Of a stretch of 42,790 bases of DNA, positions 6,982 through 15,925 are shown in pieces. This DNA comes from Oscillospiraceae bacterium (lineage in GTDB: Bacteria; Bacillota; Clostridia; Oscillospirales; Acutalibacteraceae), in the NCBI GenBank assembly GCA_009779995.1, contig WRDW01000015.1, positions 1 to 42,790 of the forward strand, given 5' to 3'. The notes under the pieces were generated by a model. That model was given only the letters and a program-made list of their open reading frames with translations, was not told the origin of the DNA and searched no databases. How positions within the stretch are numbered: the first letter of the stretch is position 1; the number at the start of each line of letters is the position of its first letter. The translations under genes and the position numbers were made by a program.

Positions 6982-8553
6982 CTACTTCGCTATCTCGCTG
7001 GCCCTGCTCTCCCTTATCAGGTGCACCTTGATCTGCCCGGGGTATTCCAGGTCCTTCTCGATTTTCTGGGCGATTTCCCGCGCGAGCAGTACCATGGCGT
7101 CGTCGCTGACCAGCTCGGGCTTGACCATGATGCGTATCTCGCGGCCCGCCTGCATGGCGAAGGAGGTATCCACGCCCGCGAACGACGTGGTGAGCTCCTC
7201 GAGCTTCTCCAGGCGCTTGATATAGTTTTGCAGGTTCTCCCTGCGCGCGCCGGGCCTTGCCGCCGAGATGGCGTCCGCCGCCTGCACCAGGCAGGCCGGG
7301 ATGGTGCGGGCCTCCACGTCGCCGTGATGCGCCTGTATGGCGTGGAGGACGGCCTCGTTCTCCTTATACTTGCGCGCGAACTCCACGCCCAGCTCCACGT
7401 GGGAGCCCTCCTGCTCGTGGTCCAGGGCCTTGCCGATGTCGTGCAGGAGCCCCGCGCGCTTGGCCAGCTTCACGTCCGCGCCGATCTCCGCCGCCATCAG
7501 GCCCGCGATATAGCTGACCTCCAGCGAGTGGTTGAGCACGTTTTGCCCGTAGCTTGTCCGATAGCGCAAACGCCCGAGCAGCTTGACGATCTCGCCGTGG
7601 ACGTTGTTCACCCCGGCTTCGATGAGGGCGTGCTCGCCGGTCTGCTTCACCTGGGCCTCCACCTCGCGGCGGCATTTGTCGAAGAGCTCCTCCACCCGCG
7701 CCGGGTGGATGCGCCCATCGAGAATAAGCTTTTCCAGGGTTCTCCGGGCGATCTCCCTCCGCACCGGGTCGAAGCAGGAAACCGTGATGGCCTCGGGGGT
7801 GTCGTCGATGATCAGGTCTACCCCTGTTATCGTCTCCAGGGTGCGGATGTTGCGGCCCTCGCGGCCGATGATGCGGCCCTTCATCTCGTCGCTGGGGAGT
7901 GTGACGACGCTCACGGTGGTCTCTGCCGAATGATCCGCCGCGCAGCGCTGAATGGCCGTGGCTATGATTTCTTTCGCGAGGTTGTCCGATTCCTCGCGTG
8001 TCCTCTGCTCGCTGTCTATCACGCGCAGGGCCTTCTCGTGCTCCAGGTCGCCGTCCAGGAGCTCCAGGATATGCTGCTTGGCCTGCTCCTCGGTGAAGCC
8101 GGAGATGCGCTCGAGCATATCGAACTGGCTCTTTTTGATGGTCTCGATCTCGTCCAGGCGGGCGTCCGCCGATTTGATCTTCGCCTGCAGGGCGTCCTCC
8201 TTCTTCTCCAGGTTGTCGGAGCGCTTATCCAGGGTCTCCTCCCGCTGGTTGATGCGTCGCTCGGCGCGCTGCACCTCGGCGCGGCGGTCGCGCAGCTCGC
8301 GCTCGGCCTCCTGCCGGTGCCTGTGGATCTCGTCCTTGGCCTCCAGGATGGCCTCCTTCTTCTTGCTCTCCGCCACGGACTGCGCGTCGTTCATGACGCG
8401 CGCGGCCTCGGCCTCCGCCGAGCCGATCTTCTGTTCCGCCACAATCCTGCGGTGCTCCTGCCCCTTTTTGTGCCCGTAGAAATACGCGCCGGCGCCCGCC
8501 GCGGGCACGAGAACCAAAATCGCCGCCAAGAATATCCAGTGCAATACATCCAT
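6982..8553 (-). CDS. rny: ribonuclease Y
   Basis: Membrane-anchored endoribonuclease (523 aa) that starts decay and processing of mRNA. It has the standard order: an N-terminal span (about residues 6-26, [20 protein letters not shown]), a long charged coiled coil (about 30-200), a KH domain ([15 protein letters not shown]), and an HD domain with the metal-binding pair in [12 protein letters not shown] plus a following HGDVEA segment. The length matches the family (about 520 aa). The ATG at 8553 has GGGAGG about 14 nt upstream, a rather wide spacing. A perfect promoter at 8684-8712 gives a 5' untranslated region of about 120 nt. A strong terminator closes the gene, so it is monocistronic. Confidence 0.97.
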   Translation of the reverse strand: MDVLHWIFLAAILVLVPAAGAGAYFYGHKKGQEHRRIVAEQKIGSAEAEAARVMNDAQSVAESKKKEAILEAKDEIHRHRQEAERELRDRRAEVQRAERRINQREETLDKRSDNLEKKEDALQAKIKSADARLDEIETIKKSQFDMLERISGFTEEQAKQHILELLDGDLEHEKALRVIDSEQRTREESDNLAKEIIATAIQRCAADHSAETTVSVVTLPSDEMKGRIIGREGRNIRTLETITGVDLIIDDTPEAITVSCFDPVRREIARRTLEKLILDGRIHPARVEELFDKCRREVEAQVKQTGEHALIEAGVNNVHGEIVKLLGRLRYRTSYGQNVLNHSLEVSYIAGLMAAEIGADVKLAKRAGLLHDIGKALDHEQEGSHVELGVEFARKYKENEAVLHAIQAHHGDVEARTIPACLVQAADAISAARPGARRENLQNYIKRLEKLEELTTSFAGVDTSFAMQAGREIRIMVKPELVSDDAMVLLAREIAQKIEKDLEYPGQIKVHLIRESRASEIAK

Positions 8554-8683
8554 ATTCTGCTGACATTACCTCCCTTTCCTCTGAATTGTTCAATCGCAAT
8601 TAAAATCGCCATATCATGGCAATAGGAGAGTGCTGATGCAAAGTAAACCCTTTTCGGCACAAGGGTAAACACATCTAACCTAA

Positions 8684-8712
8684 ATTATACCTCATTTTTC
8701 GCGCCCTGTCAA
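8684..8712 (-). promoter_or_regulatory. sigma-A promoter for rny
   Basis: TTGACA (8712-8707), 17 nt, TATAAT (8689-8684), both perfect consensus on the minus strand. It is divergent from the promoter at 8763. Confidence 0.88.
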
Positions 8713-8762
8713 GCGCGAGTTGCGGGCGCGGCGAAAATTTTTGATTTACCCCCTCCCCCCTC

Positions 8763-8791
8763 TTGCAATTTCCCGCTTGACTTGCTATAAT
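8763..8791 (+). promoter_or_regulatory. sigma-A promoter for the membrane protein-ilvE unit
   Basis: TTGCAA (8763-8768), 17 nt, TATAAT (8786-8791). The start codon at 8825 lies about 27 nt after the expected transcript start, with AGGAGG at 8813-8818. Confidence 0.82.
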
Positions 8792-8824
8792 ATATTGAAA
8801 TACTATTTGCAAAGGAGGCCGAGC

Positions 8825-10549
8825 ATGGGCAATTCCACCCTTACGAAAAAACAAAAATTTCTCGCGGGCGTGGTTTGCTCGCTGATTATACTGACGCTGA
8901 CTAACACGGCATTCAGCCTGCTTAGTCCCGCATCAGACGCAGCGAGGGAACTGACCCGCTCACCTCTCTATGTCGTGTTTATGCTTCTCGCGGCGGTGCT
9001 CAACGCGCTGTTGCTGCTGAAATTTCTGCTGCCAAACTGGGAGCCGCACAAAAAATGGCTGGGCTGGCTGCTGGGCGCATCGCTTATTTTTGCTCCGCTC
9101 ATGCTCATTGCCATGGTCCCGTCCATGGGCGGCTTTTGGGAGCAGCAGGCCATGGACGCCTCTGCGAAGCGTAACATGCTGATAGTGATGTTTATCGCGA
9201 TACCCATTGCCTTTGCGCTTGTTACGCTAATAAGTCCGTACTTCCACCTGCTGCGCGGCATCGTGCGCAAAAAGAGCACGGAAAAAGCGGCTGGCGTAGT
9301 ATCGACGATCATGCTGGCATTCACATCGCTTTCGCAGATCAGCGCAATCAGCAGCGGCACGTTTGGCTGGAGGAGTATCCTGCCCATCATAACATCCGTA
9401 GGCTTTACTATTCTATATTTCAGTTGGCCGCTATTATCGCGGCCCATACTTGAACCACAAAAAAAGGAGATACTTGATATGAATGGAATCACATTTTCGC
9501 GCAACCCCGCCCCCAAACAAAAGCCCGCCGACCAGAGCGCTCTGGGCTTTGGCGTGTATTTCACCGACCACATGTTTCTCATGACTTACGACGACGGCCA
9601 GGGCTGGCATGACCCGCGCATCGTGCCCTACGGCCCCATCGCCCTGGACCCCGCCGCCATGTGCCTGCACTACGGCCAGGAGGTCTTCGAGGGCATGAAG
9701 GCCTACCTCGGCGCGGACGGCAGGGTGCGGCTGTTCCGCCCGGCGGAGAACATGGCCCGGCTGAATTTATCCAACGAGCGCCTGTGCATCCCGCAGATCG
9801 ACGAGGCCTTCGCCGTGCACGCCATCGAGGAGCTCGTGAAGGCGGACAGGGACTGGATTCCCACGCGGGACGGCGCATCGCTGTACATCCGGCCCTACAT
9901 CTTCGCCACCGACCCCCACGTGGGCGTGCGGCCCTCCAAGCAGTACATCTTCGCGGTGATTCTCAGCCCGGTGGGCGCGTACTACGCCTCGGGCCTGGCC
10001 CCCGTGAAAATCTTCGTGGAGGAGAAGTACGTGCGCGCGGTGAAGGGCGGCATGGGCTTCACCAAGGCCGCGGCCAACTATGCCGCCTCCCTCAGGGCCC
10101 AGGAGGAGGCCCACAAGCTGGGCTACTCCCAGGTGCTGTGGCTGGACGGCGTGGAGCGCAAGTATATAGAGGAAGTCGGCACGATGAACGTGTTTTTCGT
10201 CATTGGCGATGAAATCATAACACCCGCCTTGCAGGGGAGCATACTCAGCGGCATCACCCGCAAGAGCTGCATCGAGATTTTGCGCTCCCGGGGTTTGAAA
10301 GTCACAGAGAGGCCCCTGGCCCTGGAGGAGGTCGTCGCGGCGGCCAAGGCCGGCACGCTGCGGGAGGCTTTCGGCTCCGGCACGGCTGCTGTGGTCTCCC
10401 CCATAGGCGAGCTCGCCTGCGGCGGCGAGACCCTCTCCATCAACAACGGCGAGATCGGCCCCATCTCCCAGCGGCTGTACGACGAGCTCACCGGCATCCA
10501 GTGGGGGAAGATAGCCGATCCCTACGGGTGGACGAAGGTGATCGGGTAA
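8825..10549 (+). CDS. ilvE: membrane protein fused in frame to branched-chain aminotransferase IlvE
   Basis: One uninterrupted 574-codon frame. Codons 1-218 encode a polytopic membrane protein with about six spans and no known motif. Codons 219-574 are a complete type-2 branched-chain aminotransferase, which swaps the amino group between Leu/Ile/Val and 2-oxoglutarate with PLP. Its signature is intact: the PLP lysine in FTKAAANYAASL (residue 414 of the fusion, 196 of IlvE), QVLWLDGVERKYIEE, GTMNVFFV and GSILSGITR. The IlvE part has its own start, AGGAGA at 9465-9470 then ATG 9479. A run of seven A sits just ahead; with six A the membrane frame would stop at a TGA overlapping this ATG. So the fusion may reflect a one-base slip, and IlvE can probably be made alone. 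Confidence 0.85.
   Translation: MGNSTLTKKQKFLAGVVCSLIILTLTNTAFSLLSPASDAARELTRSPLYVVFMLLAAVLNALLLLKFLLPNWEPHKKWLGWLLGASLIFAPLMLIAMVPSMGGFWEQQAMDASAKRNMLIVMFIAIPIAFALVTLISPYFHLLRGIVRKKSTEKAAGVVSTIMLAFTSLSQISAISSGTFGWRSILPIITSVGFTILYFSWPLLSRPILEPQKKEILDMNGITFSRNPAPKQKPADQSALGFGVYFTDHMFLMTYDDGQGWHDPRIVPYGPIALDPAAMCLHYGQEVFEGMKAYLGADGRVRLFRPAENMARLNLSNERLCIPQIDEAFAVHAIEELVKADRDWIPTRDGASLYIRPYIFATDPHVGVRPSKQYIFAVILSPVGAYYASGLAPVKIFVEEKYVRAVKGGMGFTKAAANYAASLRAQEEAHKLGYSQVLWLDGVERKYIEEVGTMNVFFVIGDEIITPALQGSILSGITRKSCIEILRSRGLKVTERPLALEEVVAAAKAGTLREAFGSGTAAVVSPIGELACGGETLSINNGEIGPISQRLYDELTGIQWGKIADPYGWTKVIG
9459..9481 (+). promoter_or_regulatory. A7 tract plus internal ribosome site and start codon of ilvE
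   Basis: Seven A (9459-9465) run into AGGAGA; the ATG follows at 9479 after an 8-nt gap. This looks like a normal gene start retained inside the longer frame. Confidence 0.75.
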
Positions 10550-11553
10550 TGCATGTTATTATACCATTGATTGGGATTCCCTGCCTGCTGACGTTGGCAA
10601 ACCTGGTATTCCTGTGCCTGCCATGCAAACAGCCCAAGGTAAAACGTGCGGGTATTATCGTTGAACTGGTCACGATGGTGCTGGGTGTCTCCCTGTTTAT
10701 CTATGCGGGCGGGCTGGGGATCACTTCGGAACCGGACTGGTATGAAGTGATCGATACCCAGAGCGCGTACAGCCCACTCGCCTCCTGGGCCCAGTCGACC
10801 TTCTGGACTTTCATTTTCCTGGCTATCGCCGCCTACTTCCCGCTGCGGTTTATCCCTGTAGCAAAGATGCCCCCATTATTGGCTGTGTTGTGTATCGCGG
10901 CGATTTACGCCGGTGCGGTAGAGTGCATTCTGTATATCGTTCAGATATTTCCGGCAGACGAGAACTTCTTCTCAATCGGCCTCCTGCCCCCCATCAACTG
11001 CCTTCTCATCGGCGCGAAGGCAATCAAGGACATCGCCCGGGAGAAATGCGCGAAATTGCCCCTCTGGGCGCTGCTGGCACTGCTGCCCTTCATGGGCGTC
11101 GTGGTTGGCATTCTCTTCCTTGCGGGGCAGAAGCCCGACAGCTTCATCACCGTCTTCACCGAAACGGCGGAGTGGAACCTCTCCACGAAAACCCCGCCGC
11201 CGCGCGTGGAATACACCGGCCACTACCTGTGCACCGTGGCCGCCAAGGGCCACAGGCGGCTGGTTCGGCCCCTGCGCGTGGGGCGGCGGCATGGCGCGCC
11301 CATCCTGGTCAACCGGCAATTGTGCGTGGCCAACGCCTTTGAGCAGCTGATCCAGCAGCGCACACCCCGGCTGCACAGGTGCGTCCGCTATGCCTATGAC
11401 AACACGGGATTTCACCTCTCAAAGCATATCCACTCCAGGGCCGCTGCGGACGCCGTGTATCTCCTGATGAAGCCCCTCGAATGGGCATTCCTGTTCGTGC
11501 TCTACCTCTGCACCGCGCGGCCGGAGGAGCGCATTTCCTCGCAATACAGATGA
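10549..11553 (+). CDS. polytopic membrane protein with conserved C-terminal domain (DUF6688-like)
   Basis: This 334-residue protein starts at ATG 10549, sharing one base with the ilvE stop codon (TAATG), so it is translationally coupled. The first 200 residues hold about six spans, beginning MHVIIPLIGIPCLLTLANLV. The C-terminal 130 residues are soluble and contain HGAPILVNRQLCVANAFEQL and a later RYAYDNTGFHLSKHI stretch, followed by a last hydrophobic segment. I recall this His/Asn-rich C-terminal pattern from DUF6688 membrane proteins, but could not check it. The function is unknown; the coupling to ilvE is probably only positional. No separate promoter was found. Confidence 0.65.
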   Translation: MHVIIPLIGIPCLLTLANLVFLCLPCKQPKVKRAGIIVELVTMVLGVSLFIYAGGLGITSEPDWYEVIDTQSAYSPLASWAQSTFWTFIFLAIAAYFPLRFIPVAKMPPLLAVLCIAAIYAGAVECILYIVQIFPADENFFSIGLLPPINCLLIGAKAIKDIAREKCAKLPLWALLALLPFMGVVVGILFLAGQKPDSFITVFTETAEWNLSTKTPPPRVEYTGHYLCTVAAKGHRRLVRPLRVGRRHGAPILVNRQLCVANAFEQLIQQRTPRLHRCVRYAYDNTGFHLSKHIHSRAAADAVYLLMKPLEWAFLFVLYLCTARPEERISSQYR

Positions 11554-11554
11554 T

Positions 11555-11581
11555 CTATAGGGGCGGCATTCATGCCGCCCG
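11555..11581. repeat. GTAGGGG-family palindromic repeat, single copy
   Basis: CTATAGGGGCGGC, a central ATTCAT, then GCCGCCCG. It lies 2 nt after the preceding stop codon and 20 nt before the next ribosome site. Confidence 0.8.
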
Positions 11582-11615
11582 CGCACAAATAATACGATAA
11601 AAGGAGATTTCGATC

Positions 11616-11816
11616 ATGTCAATGCAAAAGCTGCGCACTTTCCTCAACGAAAACAGCGACGTCATCTGGCCCGCGCTGTGCCTGGTTTTCTGCGGCCTTA
11701 CGATTTTGTTTGCCGCCATGAGAAGCATTCATATCTCCGGCTACACGGGTATGGTTACCATCGTCAAGGACAACCGGGAAGGCGCCGTCAGCATTTCCGG
11801 GGCCGGGACAGAATAG
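11616..11816 (+). CDS. 66-aa single-span membrane protein
   Basis: A short protein with one hydrophobic segment (about residues 18-35, IWPALCLVFCGLTILFAA) followed by a polar C-terminus (SIHISGYTGMVTIVKD and a Gly/Ala tail). AAGGAGAT lies 9 nt before the ATG, which is strong support for translation. It ends 9 nt before the ileS start, with the ileS ribosome site overlapping its stop codon, so the two are coupled. No family is recognised. A repeat separates it from the upstream membrane protein gene. Confidence 0.65.
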   Translation: MSMQKLRTFLNENSDVIWPALCLVFCGLTILFAAMRSIHISGYTGMVTIVKDNREGAVSISGAGTE

Positions 11817-11825
11817 GAGCATTCA

Positions 11826-14800
11826 ATGGAAAAACAAGACCTAATCCAGGAAGAACACGAAATCCTCGCCCTCTGGGAGAGGGAGCGGTGCTTTGAAAAG
11901 CGCAGGGAGCAGGCCAAAGGCAGGCCTCTGTTCCGGTTTTTGGACGGCCCCATCACGGCCAACAACCCCATGGGCATCCACCACGCCTGGGGGCGCAGCC
12001 TGAAAGACATCTATATCAGATATAAGTTTTTGCGGGGCTACGACTGCCGCTGCCAGAACGGCTTCGACACCCAGGGCCTGTGGGTGGAGGTGGGCGCGGA
12101 AAAGGAGCTGGGCTTCGCCTCCAAGCGGGACATCGAGGCCTACGGCCTGGACAAGTTCACCGAGAAGTGCAAGCAGCGCGTCAACCACTTCGCCGGGATT
12201 ATCACGCAGCAGAGCAAGCGCTTAGGCATGTGGATGGACTGGGGCCATGACTACCTCACCAACACCGACGAGAACATCGCGGGCATCTGGCATTTTCTCA
12301 AGAAGTGCCACGACAGCGGCTGGCTGCGGCAGGAGCACAAGCCCATGCCCTGGTGCCCCCGCTGCGGGACAAGCCTCAGCGAGCACGAGATGACCGGCTC
12401 CTACCGGCAGATGACGCATGACTCGGTGTTTTTCCAGCTGCCTCTCAGCAACTGTCAACTGTCAACTGTCAACTGTCAACTCGTCAATATTCTCGTGTGG
12501 ACGACCACGCCCTGGACGCTCTCTTCGAATGTTGCGCTGGCTGTCAACCCTGAGATCGAGTATGCACTTGTCAGACTAAAGAGCCAGGATACGCCCATCG
12601 TGCTTGCGAAGAACGCCATTAAGCAGCTGGGCGACGACAAGCTGGAGGTGCTTGACGTCTTCAAGGGCGAGGCCCTGGTCGGCCTGACTTACGACACCTG
12701 CTTCCCGGATTTTTCCGCGCAGGAGTTTGCGCACAGGATTGTCGCCTGGGAGGACGTGGACGCCGGGGAGGGCACCGGCGTGGTGCATATCGCCCCCGGC
12801 TGCGGCGCGGAGGATTTTTTGCTGGGCCTGCGCGAGAATCTGCCGCAGGTTATGCCCGTGGACGACTTGGGCGTGTTCCTGGAGGGCTTCGGGTTTTTGA
12901 CAGGCAAGGCCAGCGACGCCATCGCAAATGAAGTCTTCGAGCAGCTGCGCAGCAGGGGCAAAATGTACAAGGTGGAGCCCCACGAGCACAGCTACCCCGT
13001 GTGCTGGCGCTGCAAAACCCCGGCCATCTTTAGATTGGTGCCCGCCTGGTATATCGCGACAGAAGAATTAAAGCCCAGGCTCATCGCCGCGGCGAAAAAA
13101 GTGAAGTGGGAGCCCGAATCCGGCGGCCGCCGCATGGAGGACTGGCTCACCAACATGGGCGATTGGAACATCTCCCGCAAGCGCTACTACGGCCTGCCGC
13201 TGCCATTTTATCCCTGCGCTTGCGGCGAACTCACTGTGATCGGCTCCAAAGCCGGGCTGCGCGCCCATGCCGTTCATTCCGAGGCTGTAGACAATCTCAA
13301 AGAGCTGCACAGGCCCTGGATTGACGAGATTGAGATCACCTGCCCCCGGTGCAATCAAAAAGTACAGCGCATCCCCGATACCGGCGACGTCTGGCTGGAC
13401 GCGGGCATCGTGCCCTACTCCACCCTGGGCTATTTTGAGGACAGGGCGCAGTGGGAGAAGAACTTCCCCGCAGAGTGGATTGTCGAAAATCATGAACAGG
13501 TGCGCCTGTGGTTCTACGCCATGCTCTTCATGAGCGTGGTGCTGGAGGACCGCCCGCCCTACGAGCGCGCCATGTGCCACGGCACCGTCCTGGACGAGGA
13601 AGGCGGCAAATTCAGCAAAACCGGCTTCATGATCGAGTTCGACCGGGCCGCCGAGGAGATAGGCTCGGACACCATACGCTACCTCTACGCGGGCAACCCC
13701 GTCCCCAGCGACGTGCGCTTCGGCTTTACATTGGGCGACGAAGCCAGAAGAAAATTGCTTGGCTTCAGGAATATTTTTACTTTTTTCGACACATACTATC
13801 AGATTGACAGGCCGGATTTGTCCAATTACCAGCCCGCTGAGCTTTGCGCCCTGGACAAGTGGCTCCTCCTGCGCACAAACCGGTTCATCGAAAACGCGAC
13901 AAGCCTGATGGACAATTACAGGGCATTCACCCTCGTCAAAGATTTCGAAGAATATGTGGAAGACGTCTCCAACTGGTATATTCGCTTGAACAGGCGGCGC
14001 TTCTGGAAGAGCGGCGACGCCGAGGACAAGCGCGCGGCCTATTTCAGCCTGTATTTCGCCCTGAAATCAGCGGCCCAGGTGATGGCCTCGATTATACCTT
14101 TTCAAACTGAAGTAATTTGGCAGAAACTCGTTAGAGAAATCGAGCCTGACGCGCCCATTTCCATCCATCTCAGCGAATGGCCCGCCCCCCTGCCGAACAT
14201 CGAAAACGACGGCCTGCTGGAGCAGACAGAGCTCGTGCGCGAGGTCATCGCCACGGCGCTGCGCCTGCGCAATGAAAACAATCTAAAAGTCCGGCAGCCG
14301 TTGCAGACGCTGTTCATCGTGGGCGATGAAGAGACAAAAGCAGCCCTCGCCCTCTTCGCGCAGCAGGTACTCAGCGAGCTCAACGTGAAGGCGCTGCAAA
14401 TTCTCGAAAGCGCCGCTGCGTTGCAAATCAAGCTGCCTATGGTCAATTTTAAGCTGGCCGGGGCTGTACTGAAGGCGCAGGTGAACGCCTTCAAAAATCA
14501 CCTGGCGGGGCTATCCGGGGAGGACATGCAGACTGTCGCGGCGCAGGCGGAGGCCGCTGGCCCGGTCGCCGTGCCCGGCTGGGAGGGCGCGCTGGACGCC
14601 AGCCTGTTCACGCTGCAAACCAAGACAAAGCCCGGCATCGTGAGCACAACATGTAAAAATGACGAGATCACAGTTGCCCTGGACATCGAACTGACCGAAG
14701 AACTCCGCCGCGAGGGCGCCGTGCGCGACGTCATCCGGCAAATTCAGACGCTGCGAAAAGAGGCGGGCTACGCCGTGGAGCAGCGCATCAAGCTGCACCT

Positions 14801-15032
14801 GGCCACGCATAATACATTCCTGGAGCAGGCGCTGAACCACGTGCGCGAGCACATCAAGTCCGAAATCCTGGCCGATGACCTGGACTTCGACTTTGCCGAT
14901 TTTGCCGAAAAGCGCGAACAGCTCCAACAAAAATTCGAGGCCGCCGCGCCCTTCGACATCTCAAAAGAAATCGAAATCGCGGGCGCGAAAATCCTGCTGG
15001 AAATCGCAAAATCATTCACAGCCAAACTGTAG
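11826..15032 (+). CDS. ileS: isoleucyl-tRNA synthetase with DUF5915-type C-terminus
   Basis: Charges tRNA-Ile with isoleucine in the cytoplasm. It has 1068 residues, the size of the longer (type 2-like) IleS. The HIGH site is GIHH (residues 50-53) in the variant TANNPMGIHHAWGR, and KMSKS is KFSKT (595-599). The editing domain is present (WTTTPWTLSSNVALAVNP), as are zinc-ribbon cysteines (CPRCGTSLSEHE and later CPRC). The C-terminus has the eukaryote-like LDIELTEELRREGAVRDVIR block. Odd points: four and a half copies of the heptamer CAACTGT encode residues 208-219 just before the editing-domain motif, and the stop codon TAG (15030-15032) lies inside a palindromic repeat. AGGAG lies 6 nt before the ATG. 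Its neighbour ilvE also concerns branched-chain amino acids. Confidence 0.95.
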   Translation: MEKQDLIQEEHEILALWERERCFEKRREQAKGRPLFRFLDGPITANNPMGIHHAWGRSLKDIYIRYKFLRGYDCRCQNGFDTQGLWVEVGAEKELGFASKRDIEAYGLDKFTEKCKQRVNHFAGIITQQSKRLGMWMDWGHDYLTNTDENIAGIWHFLKKCHDSGWLRQEHKPMPWCPRCGTSLSEHEMTGSYRQMTHDSVFFQLPLSNCQLSTVNCQLVNILVWTTTPWTLSSNVALAVNPEIEYALVRLKSQDTPIVLAKNAIKQLGDDKLEVLDVFKGEALVGLTYDTCFPDFSAQEFAHRIVAWEDVDAGEGTGVVHIAPGCGAEDFLLGLRENLPQVMPVDDLGVFLEGFGFLTGKASDAIANEVFEQLRSRGKMYKVEPHEHSYPVCWRCKTPAIFRLVPAWYIATEELKPRLIAAAKKVKWEPESGGRRMEDWLTNMGDWNISRKRYYGLPLPFYPCACGELTVIGSKAGLRAHAVHSEAVDNLKELHRPWIDEIEITCPRCNQKVQRIPDTGDVWLDAGIVPYSTLGYFEDRAQWEKNFPAEWIVENHEQVRLWFYAMLFMSVVLEDRPPYERAMCHGTVLDEEGGKFSKTGFMIEFDRAAEEIGSDTIRYLYAGNPVPSDVRFGFTLGDEARRKLLGFRNIFTFFDTYYQIDRPDLSNYQPAELCALDKWLLLRTNRFIENATSLMDNYRAFTLVKDFEEYVEDVSNWYIRLNRRRFWKSGDAEDKRAAYFSLYFALKSAAQVMASIIPFQTEVIWQKLVREIEPDAPISIHLSEWPAPLPNIENDGLLEQTELVREVIATALRLRNENNLKVRQPLQTLFIVGDEETKAALALFAQQVLSELNVKALQILESAAALQIKLPMVNFKLAGAVLKAQVNAFKNHLAGLSGEDMQTVAAQAEAAGPVAVPGWEGALDASLFTLQTKTKPGIVSTTCKNDEITVALDIELTEELRREGAVRDVIRQIQTLRKEAGYAVEQRIKLHLATHNTFLEQALNHVREHIKSEILADDLDFDFADFAEKREQLQQKFEAAAPFDISKEIEIAGAKILLEIAKSFTAKL
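12449..12481 (+). repeat. heptanucleotide tandem repeat (CAACTGT) inside ileS
   Basis: Four exact copies of CAACTGT (12449-12476) plus a partial fifth. Seven is not a multiple of three, so copies are read in all three phases (residues 208-219). It resembles the short tandem heptamer repeats described in cyanobacteria. Confidence 0.9.
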
Positions 15033-15053
15033 GGGTGGCATTCTTGCCACCCG
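15027..15053. repeat. GTAGGGG-family repeat carrying the ileS stop codon
   Basis: Same 27-nt sequence as at 148-174. Its CTGTAG supplies the ileS stop codon at 15030-15032; it ends 12 nt before the next ribosome site. Confidence 0.85.
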
Positions 15054-15077
15054 CCTATGCATAAAAGGAGGCCCACC

Positions 15078-15275
15078 ATGACCATCACCAAAGACACCAT
15101 CATCGGCGACATCCTTGACGCCGACCGCGGCACCGCGCCCTATTTTCTAGACATGGGGATGCACTGCCTGGGCTGCCCGGCCAGCCGGGGCGAATCCGTG
15201 GGCGAGGCCTGCGCCGTGCACGGCGTGGACGCCGGCGCCCTCGTGGCGCAGCTCAACGGGCACTTCGGCAATTGA
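15078..15275 (+). CDS. DUF1858-domain protein
   Basis: A 65-residue soluble protein that is a stand-alone DUF1858 domain. The typical features are ITKDTIIGDILDADRG at the start, a MGMHCLGCPASRGESVGEA cysteine turn (CxxC), and a GVDAGALVAQLN ending. In other genomes this domain occurs alone or fused to hybrid-cluster or related redox proteins, and the two cysteines could bind a metal or sense redox state; its function is not settled. AAAGGAGG lies upstream of ATG 15078. The stop overlaps the TTG start of trmK (TTGA), so the two genes are coupled. Confidence 0.85.
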   Translation: MTITKDTIIGDILDADRGTAPYFLDMGMHCLGCPASRGESVGEACAVHGVDAGALVAQLNGHFGN

Positions 15276-15925
15276 AACTGCGCCCGCGCCTTTGCATGAC
15301 GGCGGCCCTGGCGCCGCCGGGCTGTGCTGTGGCGGACATCGGCACCGACCACGCGCGGCTGCCGGTGCACCTGTTGCACGAGGGCCGCTGCCCACGGGCC
15401 ATCGCCTCGGACATCGCAGAGGGGCCCCTCGAAAGCGCGCGCAAAACAGTGGAACGCGCCGGTTTGCAGGACAAGATCGAGCTGCGCCTCTCAAACGGCT
15501 TTCAGGAATTCGCGCCTGAAGACGCGGGCTGCTGGATCATGGCGGGCATGGGCGGCACGCTCATGGCGCGCCTGCTGGAGGCCGCGCCCTGGCTGCAAGC
15601 ACCAGGGACAGTGCTGGTGGCCCAGCCCATGCGCCACGCCGACGACCTGCGCGCCTGGCTGATCGCCCATGGGTTTGTGATCGAAATTGAGGCAGTCTGC
15701 ATGGACGCCGGACGGCCCTACCATGCCCTTCGCGCAGTCCACGATGGCATAGACCGCCAATACCTCCCCGGCTACGCCCACTACGGCGAACTCATTCACA
15801 ATCCCGGCCCCATCGCCCGTGAGCTCCTCGCCCGCGAGCTGCGCCTGCTTGAAGCCCGCCAACAGAACACCCCCACAAAGGAGGCCCTGGATGACTTCCG
15901 TGCGCGATATTTACAGCTTCATTGA
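15272..15925 (+). CDS. trmK: tRNA (adenine(22)-N1)-methyltransferase TrmK
   Basis: A 217-residue SAM-dependent enzyme that methylates N1 of A22 in tRNA. The Rossmann motif VADIGTDHARLPVHLL, the acidic end of strand 2 (AIASDIAEGPLESARKT), and the IMAGMGGTLMARLLE motif mark the family. I start it at TTG 15272 because the residues before VADIG then match the family's usual N-terminus; the next ATG (8 codons on) would cut this short. It overlaps the DUF1858 gene by 4 nt, and the Nif3-like gene starts inside its 3' end. The trmK-nif3 pairing is common in Firmicutes and supports both calls. Confidence 0.93.
   Translation: MKLRPRLCMTAALAPPGCAVADIGTDHARLPVHLLHEGRCPRAIASDIAEGPLESARKTVERAGLQDKIELRLSNGFQEFAPEDAGCWIMAGMGGTLMARLLEAAPWLQAPGTVLVAQPMRHADDLRAWLIAHGFVIEIEAVCMDAGRPYHALRAVHDGIDRQYLPGYAHYGELIHNPGPIARELLARELRLLEARQQNTPTKEALDDFRARYLQLH

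Noticed and set aside
6904-8625. 573-codon open frame on the plus strand opposite rny
   Set aside because: It is the GC-driven shadow of the rny frame; it has no ribosome site and the rny domains are unmistakable.
12449-12481. CAACTGT array as a CRISPR fragment
   Set aside because: Seven-nt direct tandem units without spacers, inside ileS; not CRISPR.
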